DNA from: Thermococcus celericrescens
GTDB taxonomy: Archaea; Methanobacteriota_B; Thermococci; Thermococcales; Thermococcaceae
Direction: 5' to 3'
Length of the DNA stretch: 51,175 nucleotides
Assembly: GCF_001484195.1 (NCBI RefSeq)
Contig: NZ_LLYW01000012.1
Span: 1 to 51,175, forward strand
Under the pieces are notes generated by a model. The model was not told the origin of the DNA and ran no database searches. It worked only from the letters and a program-made list of their open reading frames with translations. Positions 1 through 8,847 of this stretch are shown here, one piece after another; positions within the stretch are counted from its first letter, which is position 1, and each line of letters starts with the position of its first letter. The position numbers and the translations under genes were made by a program.

Positions 1-1
1 A

Positions 2-964
2 CCGACGGCAGATGGCAGGCTCAAGCCAGAAGTCGTTGCCCCGGGTGTTGACATCATAGCTCCCCGCGCCAGCGGAACCAGCATGGGCACCCCGATAGAC
101 AACTACTACACCAAGGCCTCCGGTACGAGCATGGCCACTCCCCACGTTGCGGGCCTTGCGGCCCTCATACTCCAGGCCCACCCGACTTGGAGCCCGGACA
201 AGATAAAGACCGCCCTCATCGAGACCGCCGACATAGTCAAGCCCGACGAGATAGCGGACATCGCCTACGGTGCCGGTAGGGTGAACGTGTACAGGGCCAT
301 AAACTACGACAACTACGCCAAGCTCGTCTTCACCGGTTCAGTTGCCGACAAGGGAAGCGCCACCCACGCCTTCGATATCAGCGGCGCGACCTTCGTCACG
401 GCCACGCTCTACTGGGACAACAGCGCGAGCGACCTTGACCTCTACCTCTACGACCCCAACGGAAACCAGGTGGACTACTCATACACCGCCTACTACGGCT
501 TCGAAAAGGTCGGCTACTACAACCCCGCCGCGGGAACCTGGACGATTAAGGTCGTCAGCTACAGCGGTGCAGCCAACTACCAGGTCGACGTCGTCAGCGA
601 CGGCTCTCTGAGCCAGTCCAGCGGAACCACTCCCTCCCCCAGCCCGACACCGACCACCGACAGCCAGACCTTCTCTGGTTCCGTCCACGACTTCTGGGAC
701 ACCAGCGACAGCTTCACCATGACCGTCAACAGCGGCGCGACCAAGATAACCGGAGACCTGACCTTCGACACCAGCGCCCACGACCTCGACCTCTACCTCT
801 ACGACCCCAATGGCAGCATTGTTGACCGCTCTGAAACCTCCAACAGCTACGAGCACGTTGAATACCTCAACCCAGCACCGGGAACCTGGAAGTTCCTTGT
901 TTACGCCTACAGCACCTCAGGCTGGGCCAGCTACCGGCTCGACGTCGTTGTCTACTACGGCTGA
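2..964 (+). CDS. Subtilisin-like serine protease, C-terminal part (5' truncated by window edge)
   Basis: The open frame runs in from the window edge, so the start, catalytic Asp and His lie outside. The catalytic serine block [11 protein letters not shown] is near base 122. Downstream are two similar beta-rich domains, each with a [11 protein letters not shown] motif (near 431 and 784), joined by a Ser/Thr/Pro linker around 625-660. Such domains fold as jelly-roll or PPC-type modules in secreted archaeal proteases. From memory the sequence closely resembles T. kodakarensis Tk-SP, an extracellular heat-stable subtilisin. It would degrade protein outside the cell. The downstream gene is also secreted and starts 42 bases later with its own TATA-like stretch. 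Confidence 0.93.
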   Translation, partial: PTADGRLKPEVVAPGVDIIAPRASGTSMGTPIDNYYTKASGTSMATPHVAGLAALILQAHPTWSPDKIKTALIETADIVKPDEIADIAYGAGRVNVYRAINYDNYAKLVFTGSVADKGSATHAFDISGATFVTATLYWDNSASDLDLYLYDPNGNQVDYSYTAYYGFEKVGYYNPAAGTWTIKVVSYSGAANYQVDVVSDGSLSQSSGTTPSPSPTPTTDSQTFSGSVHDFWDTSDSFTMTVNSGATKITGDLTFDTSAHDLDLYLYDPNGSIVDRSETSNSYEHVEYLNPAPGTWKFLVYAYSTSGWASYRLDVVVYYG

Positions 965-1006
965 AGGTTTTTAACACCCTTTTCTTTTCTCTTTGAGGTG
1001 GTTGAA

Positions 1007-2776
1007 ATGAGGCGGATTCTAGGGGCAGCGCTCATCCTGATGATCATCGGATTATCCCTCCCGATGGGGAGCGCTAAAATCGAGCCGTACGTTTACAAGC
1101 CCACCGTTCCCGAAACTGCCTTTGCGGTTCTTGCCCTTTACCGAACCGGGGACTATGATAAGGTTCTTGAGGGGTGCGAATGGCTCGTGGCGTTGAAGAC
1201 GCCCTTTGATTCATGGGGAATGGCCTACGGGGAAGAACACATGGCAAAGTACACCGCAATGGCCATGCTGGCCCTTATGCGCGGTGAAAACATCGCCAGA
1301 GGCCGTTACCGTGATGTTCTTAACGGCGCCGCATACTGGCTGATATACAAGCAGAATCCCGACGGCTCGTGGGAGGACTACACCGGAACGGCGCTTGCGG
1401 TTATTGCGCTCAAGGAATTCCTGAACGGGTACATCAACGAAAACCTTACGGGGTTCGAAAAGCAGGTGAGAGATGCCATAAACCGTGGAGAGGGCTGGCT
1501 GATAGAGGCCAAGCCAAAAACCGATGCAGAGCGGATATTCGGCTACCTGGCCCTTGGAAAAAGGGACGAACTTGAAAAGATGGGCGCCGAAGGCGAGCTG
1601 AAAGCCTACCGCGCCTTTGCCCTGGCCTACCTCGGGGAGAAGGTTGAGCTCAGCGACGATTTTGAATCCACCGGGGCCATAGCGATGGCCCTGTACTCCA
1701 CCGGGGATGAGAAGTACCGCAGGGAACTGCTCGAAAAGGAACACTTCGGATTCTGGGGCGTTCTCCACTACCGCGTTCTCGACCTGCTGAGTGTTTCCAA
1801 GGTAGGGGGCTTTGAAGACCTGAGGGGCATCGCGTGTCCGTATCTCGGGAAGATAACCCCTGGAGACGACTGGGAAAGGGTAATCCTGGCCGATTACTAC
1901 CTGCTCTGCAACATGACCCCAGAGCTTCCCTCCAACTATTCCGGGCTGTTTCCGTGGCAGGTTGCCGAGATTGCCCGGGTGAAAGCCCTCCTCGGGGAAA
2001 ACTACTCGGACGAGGTGGGCTATCTTCTAAGCACTGCCAGAAACGGGGTCTGGAAGGACTTTTACAACACCGCGTACGTGGTGTGGGTGCTCAGGGAACT
2101 GAACGTCAGCCACGACTACGGCGCCTCTCTCAGCTACCTCTCAAACAACCTCACCTGGATGCTCAAAACGAAGGATCCAAAAACTGGAAACCCCGTTTAT
2201 TACAACGTCCCCACATACTACTTCGCATATGGCCTCATAGTCTTCAGCGAGTTTGGAATGGAGAAGGAGCTCAACGAAACCCTGAACCTGCTCGCGGAAA
2301 GGCAGTACCCCAACGGCGCGTTTCCATACACCCCCGGCTCGGTGGCGGGACTAACCTCCACCGCAAAGACCGTCTGGGCACTCCGGCAGGCGGGACTTGT
2401 GAATATGACCGCATACACCAAGGGTGTTTCATTCCTCAGGGATGTCCTCTACGCTGATATTCCAAAGACCACCGTGGAGGGCGGCGTGGCGAGGCTGACC
2501 AACGCCACCTTCCTGCTAATCGGGGACGGAAGGTACGTTGGGAATCTAACGGACGAGGCCAAGGTGTCCGAGCTGGACGGCTACGTGGTGATATACCCCT
2601 CCCAGAATCCAGTAATGATAAGTGCCTACGTGGTAAAAGGCTTTAGGGCGGCAGAGGGGGTCGGAGAGAACGACAAAATCGCGTACCTGTACATCGGTGC
2701 GGGTGCTGTTCTGATAGCCATGGCAGTGCTCATCATGAGAAGAAAAGAACGCGGAGGGGAGAGGGAGAAGAAATAA
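1007..2776 (+). CDS. Secreted, membrane-anchored prenyltransferase/squalene-oxidase-repeat-like protein
   Basis: This is a 589-aa protein. I place the start at ATG 1007 because GAGGTGG (995-1001) is correctly spaced for it; an in-frame GTG at 998 lies within that ribosome site. The N-terminus is a signal peptide (Arg-Arg, then a hydrophobic stretch to about residue 22). The body has repeated helical units with W/G-containing turns such as NPDGSWEDYTGTALA and YPNGAFPYTPG, as in alpha/alpha-toroid folds. A transmembrane helix (IGAGAVLIAMAVLIM) and a charged tail end the protein, so the domain should sit outside the cell, anchored by its C-terminus. No enzymatic motif is evident. Its ligand is unknown, though proximity to the secreted protease suggests a cell-surface or peptide-processing role. 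Confidence 0.75.
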   Translation: MRRILGAALILMIIGLSLPMGSAKIEPYVYKPTVPETAFAVLALYRTGDYDKVLEGCEWLVALKTPFDSWGMAYGEEHMAKYTAMAMLALMRGENIARGRYRDVLNGAAYWLIYKQNPDGSWEDYTGTALAVIALKEFLNGYINENLTGFEKQVRDAINRGEGWLIEAKPKTDAERIFGYLALGKRDELEKMGAEGELKAYRAFALAYLGEKVELSDDFESTGAIAMALYSTGDEKYRRELLEKEHFGFWGVLHYRVLDLLSVSKVGGFEDLRGIACPYLGKITPGDDWERVILADYYLLCNMTPELPSNYSGLFPWQVAEIARVKALLGENYSDEVGYLLSTARNGVWKDFYNTAYVVWVLRELNVSHDYGASLSYLSNNLTWMLKTKDPKTGNPVYYNVPTYYFAYGLIVFSEFGMEKELNETLNLLAERQYPNGAFPYTPGSVAGLTSTAKTVWALRQAGLVNMTAYTKGVSFLRDVLYADIPKTTVEGGVARLTNATFLLIGDGRYVGNLTDEAKVSELDGYVVIYPSQNPVMISAYVVKGFRAAEGVGENDKIAYLYIGAGAVLIAMAVLIMRRKERGGEREKK

Positions 2777-2793
2777 ACGGCTCTTTTAATTTT

Positions 2794-3849
2794 TCATGTC
2801 GTCGAGGCCTCTTCGTCGTTGTAGAGCTCGTCGCCAATCTCTATCTTTTCCTCGAAGCCCTTCGAGCCCTCAAGGGTCTGAATCCTGAACATGTAGCTCT
2901 TGTACCAGTTGTAGGACGGCTTGACCTTGACCGGGAGGAGCTTCCAGGCGCGCGTTTCCTCCTCGTAGCCCCAGTTCACGTACTCGTTGAAGTTCCTGAT
3001 GATGTCGGTGATGACGACTCCGAACTCGTTGAGGAGAACCCTCTGGATTTCCCTCCATTTGTCGAGCGAGCTCTCGCGCCTCGTTATGCCGAAGTAGCCG
3101 GCGCAGCCGGGCCCCTTGAGGGTCGCTATTCCCCTGCCGACGAATGCCCTTATGGCGTCAACCGTCTCGGGCGGGTCGGTGATGAAGGTGTCGAACTTGT
3201 GGAGCGCGTAGTCGGGAAGCGGCTCGCGGAGGTCGAAGGTGAACATCTCGATGTTCTCGTAGCCGAGCTCGTCGGCGGTCTTCTCGATGAACTTCACAAG
3301 GCGCTCGTCTATGTCGAGGACGGCAATGCGCTTCGGCAGGCCGCTAAGCATAAGGGCTATGCTGGTCAGGTCGTCATCGCCGAGGACGAAGACCTCCTTG
3401 TTCTCAAGGTCCCCGCGCGTGTGCATGAGGGCTATCCTGGCGACGGTCGTCTCGGGGGTAACGTAGGCCTGGTCGAAGTCATGCTTAGGCTGCGGCCTGT
3501 CCTTGACTATCTCCTTAAACTGCTCGAGAAGGTCGCTGAAGGCATCCAATTCGACCGTCTTGCCCTCGCAGTGGGAGCAGGTGTAGTCCTTTCTGGCGCC
3601 AATCCCATACTTCTCCACCAGCTTCCTGCCGCTCTGGGTGAGGACGACGCTCGGGCCGTCGAAGGCCACGTAGCCGAGCTCGTGGAGGGCGGTGACAACG
3701 GCAACGACGAGCGGGAGCGGCTCCTCGCTGAGGTCAACGATTCTCCAGACGTCTCTACTCGCCTGGATGGCGCTCAGAACGTTCTCGACCGTTCTCTCGT
3801 AAACGGGGATGCTCGTCTTCTCCCTAACCTTCTCCACTATCTCCCTCAT
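2794..3849 (-). CDS. bpsA: Branched-chain polyamine synthase (N4-bis(aminopropyl)spermidine synthase)
   Basis: A 351-aa protein beginning MREIVEKVREK; GGAGGTG lies just upstream of ATG 3849, so the 54-residue upstream extension is rejected. BpsA transfers aminopropyl groups from decarboxylated S-adenosylmethionine to spermidine, making the branched polyamine used at high temperature. An N-terminal winged-helix-like region is followed by a CSHC zinc-type motif and a Rossmann methyltransferase-like core with GDDDLTS and DPPE motifs. GDDD and the DPPE loop are the known catalytic or substrate-binding signatures of this family. It diverges from the PP-loop gene at 3959, with 109 bases between them holding both promoters. 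The length matches the T. kodakarensis enzyme as I recall it. Confidence 0.92.
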   Translation of the reverse strand: MREIVEKVREKTSIPVYERTVENVLSAIQASRDVWRIVDLSEEPLPLVVAVVTALHELGYVAFDGPSVVLTQSGRKLVEKYGIGARKDYTCSHCEGKTVELDAFSDLLEQFKEIVKDRPQPKHDFDQAYVTPETTVARIALMHTRGDLENKEVFVLGDDDLTSIALMLSGLPKRIAVLDIDERLVKFIEKTADELGYENIEMFTFDLREPLPDYALHKFDTFITDPPETVDAIRAFVGRGIATLKGPGCAGYFGITRRESSLDKWREIQRVLLNEFGVVITDIIRNFNEYVNWGYEEETRAWKLLPVKVKPSYNWYKSYMFRIQTLEGSKGFEEKIEIGDELYNDEEASTT

Positions 3850-3926
3850 CGCAAGCACCTCCAGAAGCATTTTTTGTTCGTGAACGGGGTTAAGGTGGGT
3901 CTCTTTTAAGGTTTTCCCAGCGGCAA

Positions 3927-3936
3927 GTTTAATAAA
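3927..3936 (+). promoter_or_regulatory. TATA box of the PP-loop gene
   Basis: The AT stretch GTTTAATAAA is centred about 26 bases before ATG 3959, with no clear Shine-Dalgarno in between, as expected for a leaderless archaeal transcript. The opposite strand, around 3902-3911 (CTTAAAAGAG), could serve bpsA. Confidence 0.5.
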
Positions 3937-3958
3937 CCATCCCCCGATTGGGTCTCCG

Positions 3959-4699
3959 ATGATAGGCCCCGTGGGAGACGACTTCGTCAAAAGGTACCGC
4001 CTCGAGTACAACCTGGATGCCCTTGAGCGGGTTAGGGGAGATATCGGCGAAGAAGCCTATTCCCGCCTGAAAGCCTTGGTAGAATACCGCCTTTACGGGA
4101 AGGAGTTTGACCGCTCACCTATTGACGTGAAGATAGCCCTCGCCTTTTCTGCCGGTTCGGACAGCACGGCGTCCCTCAAAATACTCAGATGGGCAGGCTT
4201 CAACGTCGTTCCAGTGATGGCAAAGCTCCCCCAGATGAGGGAGCCGGTTCTCCTCAATGCCATGACGCAGGGTGCGGTTTTCGTGGAGATACCAGGGTAT
4301 ATGGACGAGATGAGGGAGCAGATAAGGAAGGGGGCACCGGTTTGCGGCCGCTGCCACACGATGGTTATGGACGCCATCGAAGACTACGCCAGGAAGAACG
4401 GGATAAAAATCGTCGCTTCAGGCGACCTCCTGAGCTCCGGCCTTATATCAATCCACAGGAATGGGGACGTGGTTATCCTGAACCTTCCGGCCTTTCTGGC
4501 CCTTGACAAGGGCGAGGCAATAGTAACCCTCGGACGAAAGTATGCCCTCGGCTTCGGATGCACCCTCTGGAAGTCCGCGGCGAAGAACTCACCGATCCTG
4601 AAGAGGTTCGGCATTCAGAGGGTCTTGAGGGAGCTCCGCGCAAGGGCACTTACTCCCGAGATGGCGGAGAGGCTGATATTCGACATCCTATCCCAGTAG
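3959..4699 (+). CDS. PP-loop superfamily ATP-binding protein (tRNA-thiolation-like ATPase)
   Basis: A 246-aa protein with a P-loop-type pyrophosphatase signature, SAGSDS, near residue 63. Members of this fold bind ATP and adenylate a substrate, often for sulfur insertion into tRNA or for amide formation. The usual SGGxDS is altered here to SAGSDS. A CGRC pair near residue 126 and another Cys near the C-terminus could hold a metal, an Fe-S cluster or persulfide sulfur. The next gene is a MIP18-type Fe-S assembly protein and then comes ferredoxin, which fits sulfur or Fe-S chemistry. That link is inference; the exact substrate cannot be read from the sequence. Confidence 0.7.
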   Translation: MIGPVGDDFVKRYRLEYNLDALERVRGDIGEEAYSRLKALVEYRLYGKEFDRSPIDVKIALAFSAGSDSTASLKILRWAGFNVVPVMAKLPQMREPVLLNAMTQGAVFVEIPGYMDEMREQIRKGAPVCGRCHTMVMDAIEDYARKNGIKIVASGDLLSSGLISIHRNGDVVILNLPAFLALDKGEAIVTLGRKYALGFGCTLWKSAAKNSPILKRFGIQRVLRELRARALTPEMAERLIFDILSQ

Positions 4700-4762
4700 C
4701 TACCCATTTCTGACCCAAAAGGTTTAAATCTGTCATCCTGAACTTCACCCAGGTGGTGAATA

Positions 4763-5293
4763 ATGGTCACGAAAGAGGAAGTTGAGAACGTTGTTAAAGC
4801 AGTCGTTGACGAGAAGTTCGTAAAATCCGTTGAGGTGAACGAGAAGGGGGACGTGGCGGTCACCCTCGCGAAGGACACTCCGAACATCGATGACGTGCTG
4901 ATAAGGCTCAACGCGGAGCTCGGAAAGATTGGAGGAGTGGGCACCATAACGATAAACCGCGAGAGGGAGATGAAGGCCGAAGAGAACGCCGAGCTGAACA
5001 AAGATATGATACTGGAAAAGCTCAAGGAAGTTATCGACCCGGAGATAGGTGTGGACGTCGTCAACCTTGGCCTCATATACGAGGTAAATGTCAGACCGGA
5101 TAAAACCGTGTACGTGAAGATGACGATGACGACCCCAGGCTGTCCGCTCACGATGTGGATTCTCCGGGCCGTTGAGGACAAGGTTCTCGAAATCCCCGGC
5201 GTCAAGGACGCCGAAATCGAGCTAACCTTCGACCCGCCCTGGACGCCCGACAGAATCAGCCCGGAGTACAAGAAAAGGCTTGGACTCTACTGA
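4763..5293 (+). CDS. MIP18/DUF59 family iron-sulfur assembly protein
   Basis: A 176-aa protein starting at ATG 4763 behind AGGTGG, with a TATA-like GGTTTAAAT near 4721. The C-terminal ~110 residues are a MIP18/PaaD-like domain: DPEIGVDVVNLGLIYEV, then TTPGCPL with the family's conserved cysteine, and FDPPW near the end. In other organisms this domain helps insert or deliver Fe-S clusters. The N-terminal ~65 residues form a small alpha/beta extension that I do not recognise. It lies between a PP-loop ATPase and ferredoxin on the same strand, with its own promoter region. The family call is firm; the client protein is unknown. Confidence 0.85.
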   Translation: MVTKEEVENVVKAVVDEKFVKSVEVNEKGDVAVTLAKDTPNIDDVLIRLNAELGKIGGVGTITINREREMKAEENAELNKDMILEKLKEVIDPEIGVDVVNLGLIYEVNVRPDKTVYVKMTMTTPGCPLTMWILRAVEDKVLEIPGVKDAEIELTFDPPWTPDRISPEYKKRLGLY

Positions 5294-5379
5294 CCCATTC
5301 TGTCAATTTTTGTTCATCAACGGGCGGTTTGCTCCCTTTTTCTACGTATTTTCGTCTTTCAGCGTCCGTTCCTCCGACG

Positions 5380-5393
5380 AAAAGTTTATATTC
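5380..5393 (+). promoter_or_regulatory. Ferredoxin promoter TATA box
   Basis: AAAAGTTTATATTC is a strong archaeal BRE/TATA-like element about 38 bases before the ferredoxin ATG, leaving a short leader that carries GGTGAT at 5414-5419. Confidence 0.6.
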
Positions 5394-5418
5394 GCCTGGG
5401 TTCATCTAAGTCCGGTGA

Positions 5419-5628
<210 letters not shown>

Positions 5629-5630
5629 AG

Positions 5631-5650
5631 CCTCTTCTTTTTCCCCTTTC
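5631..5650 (+). terminator. Poly-T terminator after ferredoxin
   Basis: The T/C-rich run CTCTTCTTTTTCCCCTTTCA follows the ferredoxin stop. Archaeal RNA polymerase commonly terminates at such oligo-T stretches. Confidence 0.4.
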
Positions 5651-5697
5651 ATTACATGCCGCTTTTCTGAGAGATTTAGAAGATAAAAGAGAAAAGG

Positions 5698-6870
5698 TCA
5701 CTCCAGGCTAAGCCCGAACTTCTCCGCCTGTTCCAGCACGTACTTCCTTATCTCTCTCGCCTTTGGCAGCTCCGCCACTATCTCACCGTTCTCAATGAGC
5801 GGCTTGAGGAGCGGCTCAACCTTGGCCCCGCAGACGGGGCAATTTTCGAACTTCTTGTCGGCTGGAACGCGGTGGTAGTGCCCGTTCTCGCAGCGGTATA
5901 TCTGCTTCCTTCCGCTGAGCTTTCCACGCTTGGTCATAGGCTTCCCTTCGATCTCCACGATGTCGAGGGAGAAGTCAACCGGCTTGGCGCTAGCTATGCT
6001 TCCACCGACGCCGAAGGCATCGGCAACATCGGCCAGCCCCTTGAGGCTCTCCTCGTTGAGCCCGCCGCTGAGGAATATCTTGACGTGCCCGTAGCCCCTG
6101 AGGTCAAGCTCCCAGCGCACCTCTTCAACAATCTTCCTGAAGTTGCCGCGCCTTGAGCTGGGAGTGTCGAGCCTTACAGCATCAAGCCTCTCTCCGAGGG
6201 CTTCCGCGGCCATTAACGCTTCGAACTTCTCGTCGTAGAAGGTATCAATGAGGGCCGTCCTCGGAACCTCGGGCGGCATTACCTCGTCGTAGTACTTCCA
6301 GGCCTTTACCTGGTCGCCTATGGTTATGATGAGCGCGTGGGGCATGGTTCCAACGGGCTTCTCGCCGATCATCTTGGCCCCAAGAACGCCGGAAACACCA
6401 TCGCATCCGCCTATGAATGCCGAGCGGTCTATCATCGGGGCGATAGCGGGATGCATGTGCCTTATCCCGAAGGAGTAAACCGGCTTGAACTTCGCCGCTA
6501 TCTTTGTCCTGAGCGCTGCGGTGGCTATGCCACTCGCCTGGCTGAGCATGCCGAGCATGGCGGTCTCATAGATTCCGAACTCCTTGTAAAAGCCTTCGAT
6601 CTGCATAACCGGCTCGTAGGGGTGGAATATCGTCCCCTCTGGCATGGCGTAGACATTTATCGGCAGCCCTTCGAGAAGCTTTGCAACCTCCTCGATCCCC
6701 GCCAGGACACCCCACTTCCAGCCGTGCGGGAGGCTCGTCGTTGTGACATCGGCGAAGACCTTCTTGTGGATGCCCTTTTCTTCCAGAATCTTCTTTGTCC
6801 TGATGAAGTAAACGTCAGTGGTCTTTCCGGCTTTTATATCCTCCTCGTGGGCGATGTAGAAATCTCTCAT
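5698..6870 (-). CDS. Nicotinate phosphoribosyltransferase (archaeal type, zinc-ribbon tail)
   Basis: A 390-aa protein that makes nicotinate mononucleotide from nicotinate and PRPP in NAD salvage. The start is taken as ATG 6870 because GGTGAGG lies directly upstream; a TTG six codons earlier is less likely. The type II phosphoribosyltransferase barrel is visible as LPHGWKWGVLAG near residue 50, FGIRHMHPAIAPM near 140, RLDTPSSRRGN near 240 and FLSGGLNEESL near 270. The last ~80 residues hold a zinc ribbon (YRCENGHYH and CPVCGAK), common in archaeal members. It is a single gene convergent with ferredoxin, and its 5' end faces the flavodoxin/TetR operon. Confidence 0.9.
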   Translation of the reverse strand: MRDFYIAHEEDIKAGKTTDVYFIRTKKILEEKGIHKKVFADVTTTSLPHGWKWGVLAGIEEVAKLLEGLPINVYAMPEGTIFHPYEPVMQIEGFYKEFGIYETAMLGMLSQASGIATAALRTKIAAKFKPVYSFGIRHMHPAIAPMIDRSAFIGGCDGVSGVLGAKMIGEKPVGTMPHALIITIGDQVKAWKYYDEVMPPEVPRTALIDTFYDEKFEALMAAEALGERLDAVRLDTPSSRRGNFRKIVEEVRWELDLRGYGHVKIFLSGGLNEESLKGLADVADAFGVGGSIASAKPVDFSLDIVEIEGKPMTKRGKLSGRKQIYRCENGHYHRVPADKKFENCPVCGAKVEPLLKPLIENGEIVAELPKAREIRKYVLEQAEKFGLSLE

Positions 6871-6924
6871 CTTCCTCACCTGAAACAACTTTCCCCTCTC
6901 CGGGATTTAAGGCTTTCCAGCGAA

Positions 6925-6956
6925 AGGCTTATAAGGTTAAAAACCGACCGGTCGGT
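6925..6956 (+). promoter_or_regulatory. Promoter with TetR-type operator
   Basis: A TATA box, GGCTTATAAGG (6927-6937), is followed at 6943-6956 by the perfect 14-bp palindrome ACCGACCGGTCGGT, placed over the expected transcription start. This sequence is of the type bound by TetR repressors, and a TetR gene is the second gene of the operon. Autoregulation is inferred. Confidence 0.75.
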
Positions 6957-6966
6957 AGGTGAAATA

Positions 6967-7444
6967 ATGAAGGTCTGCATCGTCTATGAGTCCAGGAGGG
7001 GCTCCACAGAGAGAGTAGCACGGGCGATGGCCGAAGCGGTCAGTGGGGATAGATGTCAGAACCCTCAGAGCCTCTGACAATCCCAATGTTGAGGGCTGTG
7101 ACCTTGTAATCGTCGGGGCACCCATCTACTACGAGCGCCCCTTCCAGGAGTCAAAGAATTCCTGCTCTCAAAGAATGGCCTGGATGGGAAGCATGTAGCC
7201 GTTTTCATACTCTGCAGCGGACAGGTTTGGAAAGCTCGGAAAGAGATACCCCGAAAGGCGGTACTTGAGGATGATGACGGAGAACATCAGGGGTAGGATA
7301 ATAGCTATCAAGGTTCTCAACGGCTGGATACTCGATGAAAATCCGAAGACAGTAGCGGAGGCAAGGGGTTGGATAAAAAGAGTTCTAGATGCCTTTGAAT
7401 CGGGAAGGGAGCTTGGAATAGAGCATTCGGAGGGTGAACGATGA
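6967..7444 (+). pseudogene. Flavodoxin-like gene broken by three frameshifts
   Basis: Translation gives MKVCIVYESRRGSTERVARAM, the FMN-binding start of a flavodoxin, and then stops at 7077. The protein continues in other frames: DLVIVGAPIYYERP (near 7100), then VKEFLLSKNGLDGKHVAVFILCSG (near 7147-7215), then FGKLGKRYPERRYLRMM to ILDENPKTVAEARGW and a stop at 7442-7444. Rejoined, the product would be about 158 residues, the usual flavodoxin size. The first shift is next to a GGGG run near 7047. The end overlaps the TetR start as ATGA, so the operon structure remains. Three independent shifts argue for real decay rather than one sequencing error, but read quality cannot be judged here. Confidence 0.85.
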
Positions 7445-7989
7445 GGAAATTTGGAACCAAAAAACGAATAATAGAGGCCGCCCTTGAGCTGTTCAGCGAG
7501 AGGTCGTATCACGACGTTTCAATGGAGGAGATAGCCAGAAAGGCGGGTGTCTCAAAGGGCGGTCTTTTTCACCACTTCCCGAGCAAATATGATCTCGCAA
7601 GGGCGGTTCTGTTTACGCTCCTCGACGAATGGCTGGAGAACCTCAACGGCCGGCTGGAAGGGCTTTCGGGGGAGGAGAAGCTTAGAACTCTGATCGATGC
7701 GGCTTTCGAACTGATAACGGCCAGCCCAAAGCTTTCACGCTTCTTCCTTGAGCTGTACGAGGAGAGCCTCAAACTCAACAGAACCTGCGACTGGGATGAG
7801 TTCTACGAGAGGTACACGGGCTCGGTTTCTGATGTGCTCAGAGAAGCCAGGGTAGATGAGCCGGAAAAGAAAGCACTTCTCCTTGGAGCGCTGGTTGACG
7901 GTTTGGCCCTGCATCACCTTCTCTCGGGCGGCAAACTGTTCAACGTCGATGAGATGAAGATGGAGGTTCTAAGGATTATGGGGGTATGA
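7441..7989 (+). CDS. TetR family transcriptional regulator
   Basis: A 182-aa protein with a classical TetR N-terminus: IIEAALELFSERSYHDVSMEEIARKAGVSKGGLFHHF (helix-turn-helix about residues 25-45) and a helical ligand-binding C-terminal half. It starts at ATG 7441, overlapping the flavodoxin remnant as ATGA, and its stop overlaps the SDR gene start as ATGA, so the three form one coupled operon. The palindrome ACCGACCGGTCGGT in the operon promoter is the probable operator. The ligand is unknown; the neighbouring oxidoreductases suggest a small organic or redox-active molecule. Confidence 0.92.
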   Translation: MRKFGTKKRIIEAALELFSERSYHDVSMEEIARKAGVSKGGLFHHFPSKYDLARAVLFTLLDEWLENLNGRLEGLSGEEKLRTLIDAAFELITASPKLSRFFLELYEESLKLNRTCDWDEFYERYTGSVSDVLREARVDEPEKKALLLGALVDGLALHHLLSGGKLFNVDEMKMEVLRIMGV

Positions 7990-8783
7990 GCATGGAGAAA
8001 TCGCTGGGTGAGCTCCTTTCCCTGAGGGAAAGGCGGGCCCTGATAACGGGCGCGGCATCTGGAATAGGCCGCGCGACGGCGTTGAGGTTTGTGGAGGCCG
8101 GCGCCGACTTGGAGCTTGTGGATATAGACGAGTTCGGACTGAAGGAAACCAAGGCGCTCGCCGAGGAGTTCGGGGCTGATGTAAACGTTCACCGCGTCGA
8201 TCTTTCGAGGAAGATAGAGATAGACGCCCTCTGGGAGTCACTGAAGGGCAGGGAACCGGATATCCTCGTGAACAACGCCGGCGTCTACTGGTTCAAGGAC
8301 TTCACTGAGGTCGATGAAGGGTTCTACGAAAAGGTCATGGCGATAAACCTCGACTCCGTCTTCTGGATGTGTCAGCACTTCGTCCGGGCGAGGAAGGACA
8401 AAGGGGGAGTGATAATCAACGTGAGCTCGATAGAGGCGTTCCTGCCCTTTGCCAAGGGACTGGCGCACTACGACGCGGCCAAGCTGGGCGTGGTTGCCCT
8501 CACCAGGGCGATAGCGAGGGACTACGGGAAGAAAATCAGGGCCAACGTGGTGGTCCCGGGGGGCATAGAAACGGAAGGGGTAAAGAAGCTCAAGAAGGAG
8601 GCGATAATGAAGTTCGACATGGAGAAGATAAGCATATCTTTCAACTTCAACGCACGCCTCCCGATGGGGCGCTTCGGTCAGCCGGATGAGGTGGCCAGGG
8701 TCATGCTCTTCCTCGCGAGCGACCTGGCGAGCTACGTCAACGGGGCGATAATCCCCGTGGACGGGGGATTCCTCTCGACGTGA
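7986..8783 (+). CDS. Short-chain dehydrogenase/reductase (SDR)
   Basis: A 265-aa classical SDR. The NAD(P)-binding motif TGAASGIG is near residue 21, NNAGVY near 95, the catalytic serine in NVSSIEA near 145, and YDAAK (Tyr and Lys) near 162-166. The C-terminus has the usual FLASDLASYVNGAIIPVDGG. An acidic residue follows the second strand (ELVDIDE), which favours NAD(H) over NADP(H). It starts at ATG 7986, overlapping the TetR stop. Substrate cannot be predicted; 3-oxoacyl-ACP reductase and glucose dehydrogenase relatives share these motifs. It is the intact enzyme gene of the TetR operon. Confidence 0.9.
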   Translation: MSMEKSLGELLSLRERRALITGAASGIGRATALRFVEAGADLELVDIDEFGLKETKALAEEFGADVNVHRVDLSRKIEIDALWESLKGREPDILVNNAGVYWFKDFTEVDEGFYEKVMAINLDSVFWMCQHFVRARKDKGGVIINVSSIEAFLPFAKGLAHYDAAKLGVVALTRAIARDYGKKIRANVVVPGGIETEGVKKLKKEAIMKFDMEKISISFNFNARLPMGRFGQPDEVARVMLFLASDLASYVNGAIIPVDGGFLST

Positions 8784-8847
8784 GCCATTAGAGCGTTGTA
8801 CCAGTACATTATTAACGCAAGCTTCTGAGTTTTCTCCAGTGAGGCCG

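Noticed and set aside
3199-3909. A 236-aa plus-strand frame
   Set aside because: Complementary to bpsA, which has conserved catalytic motifs.
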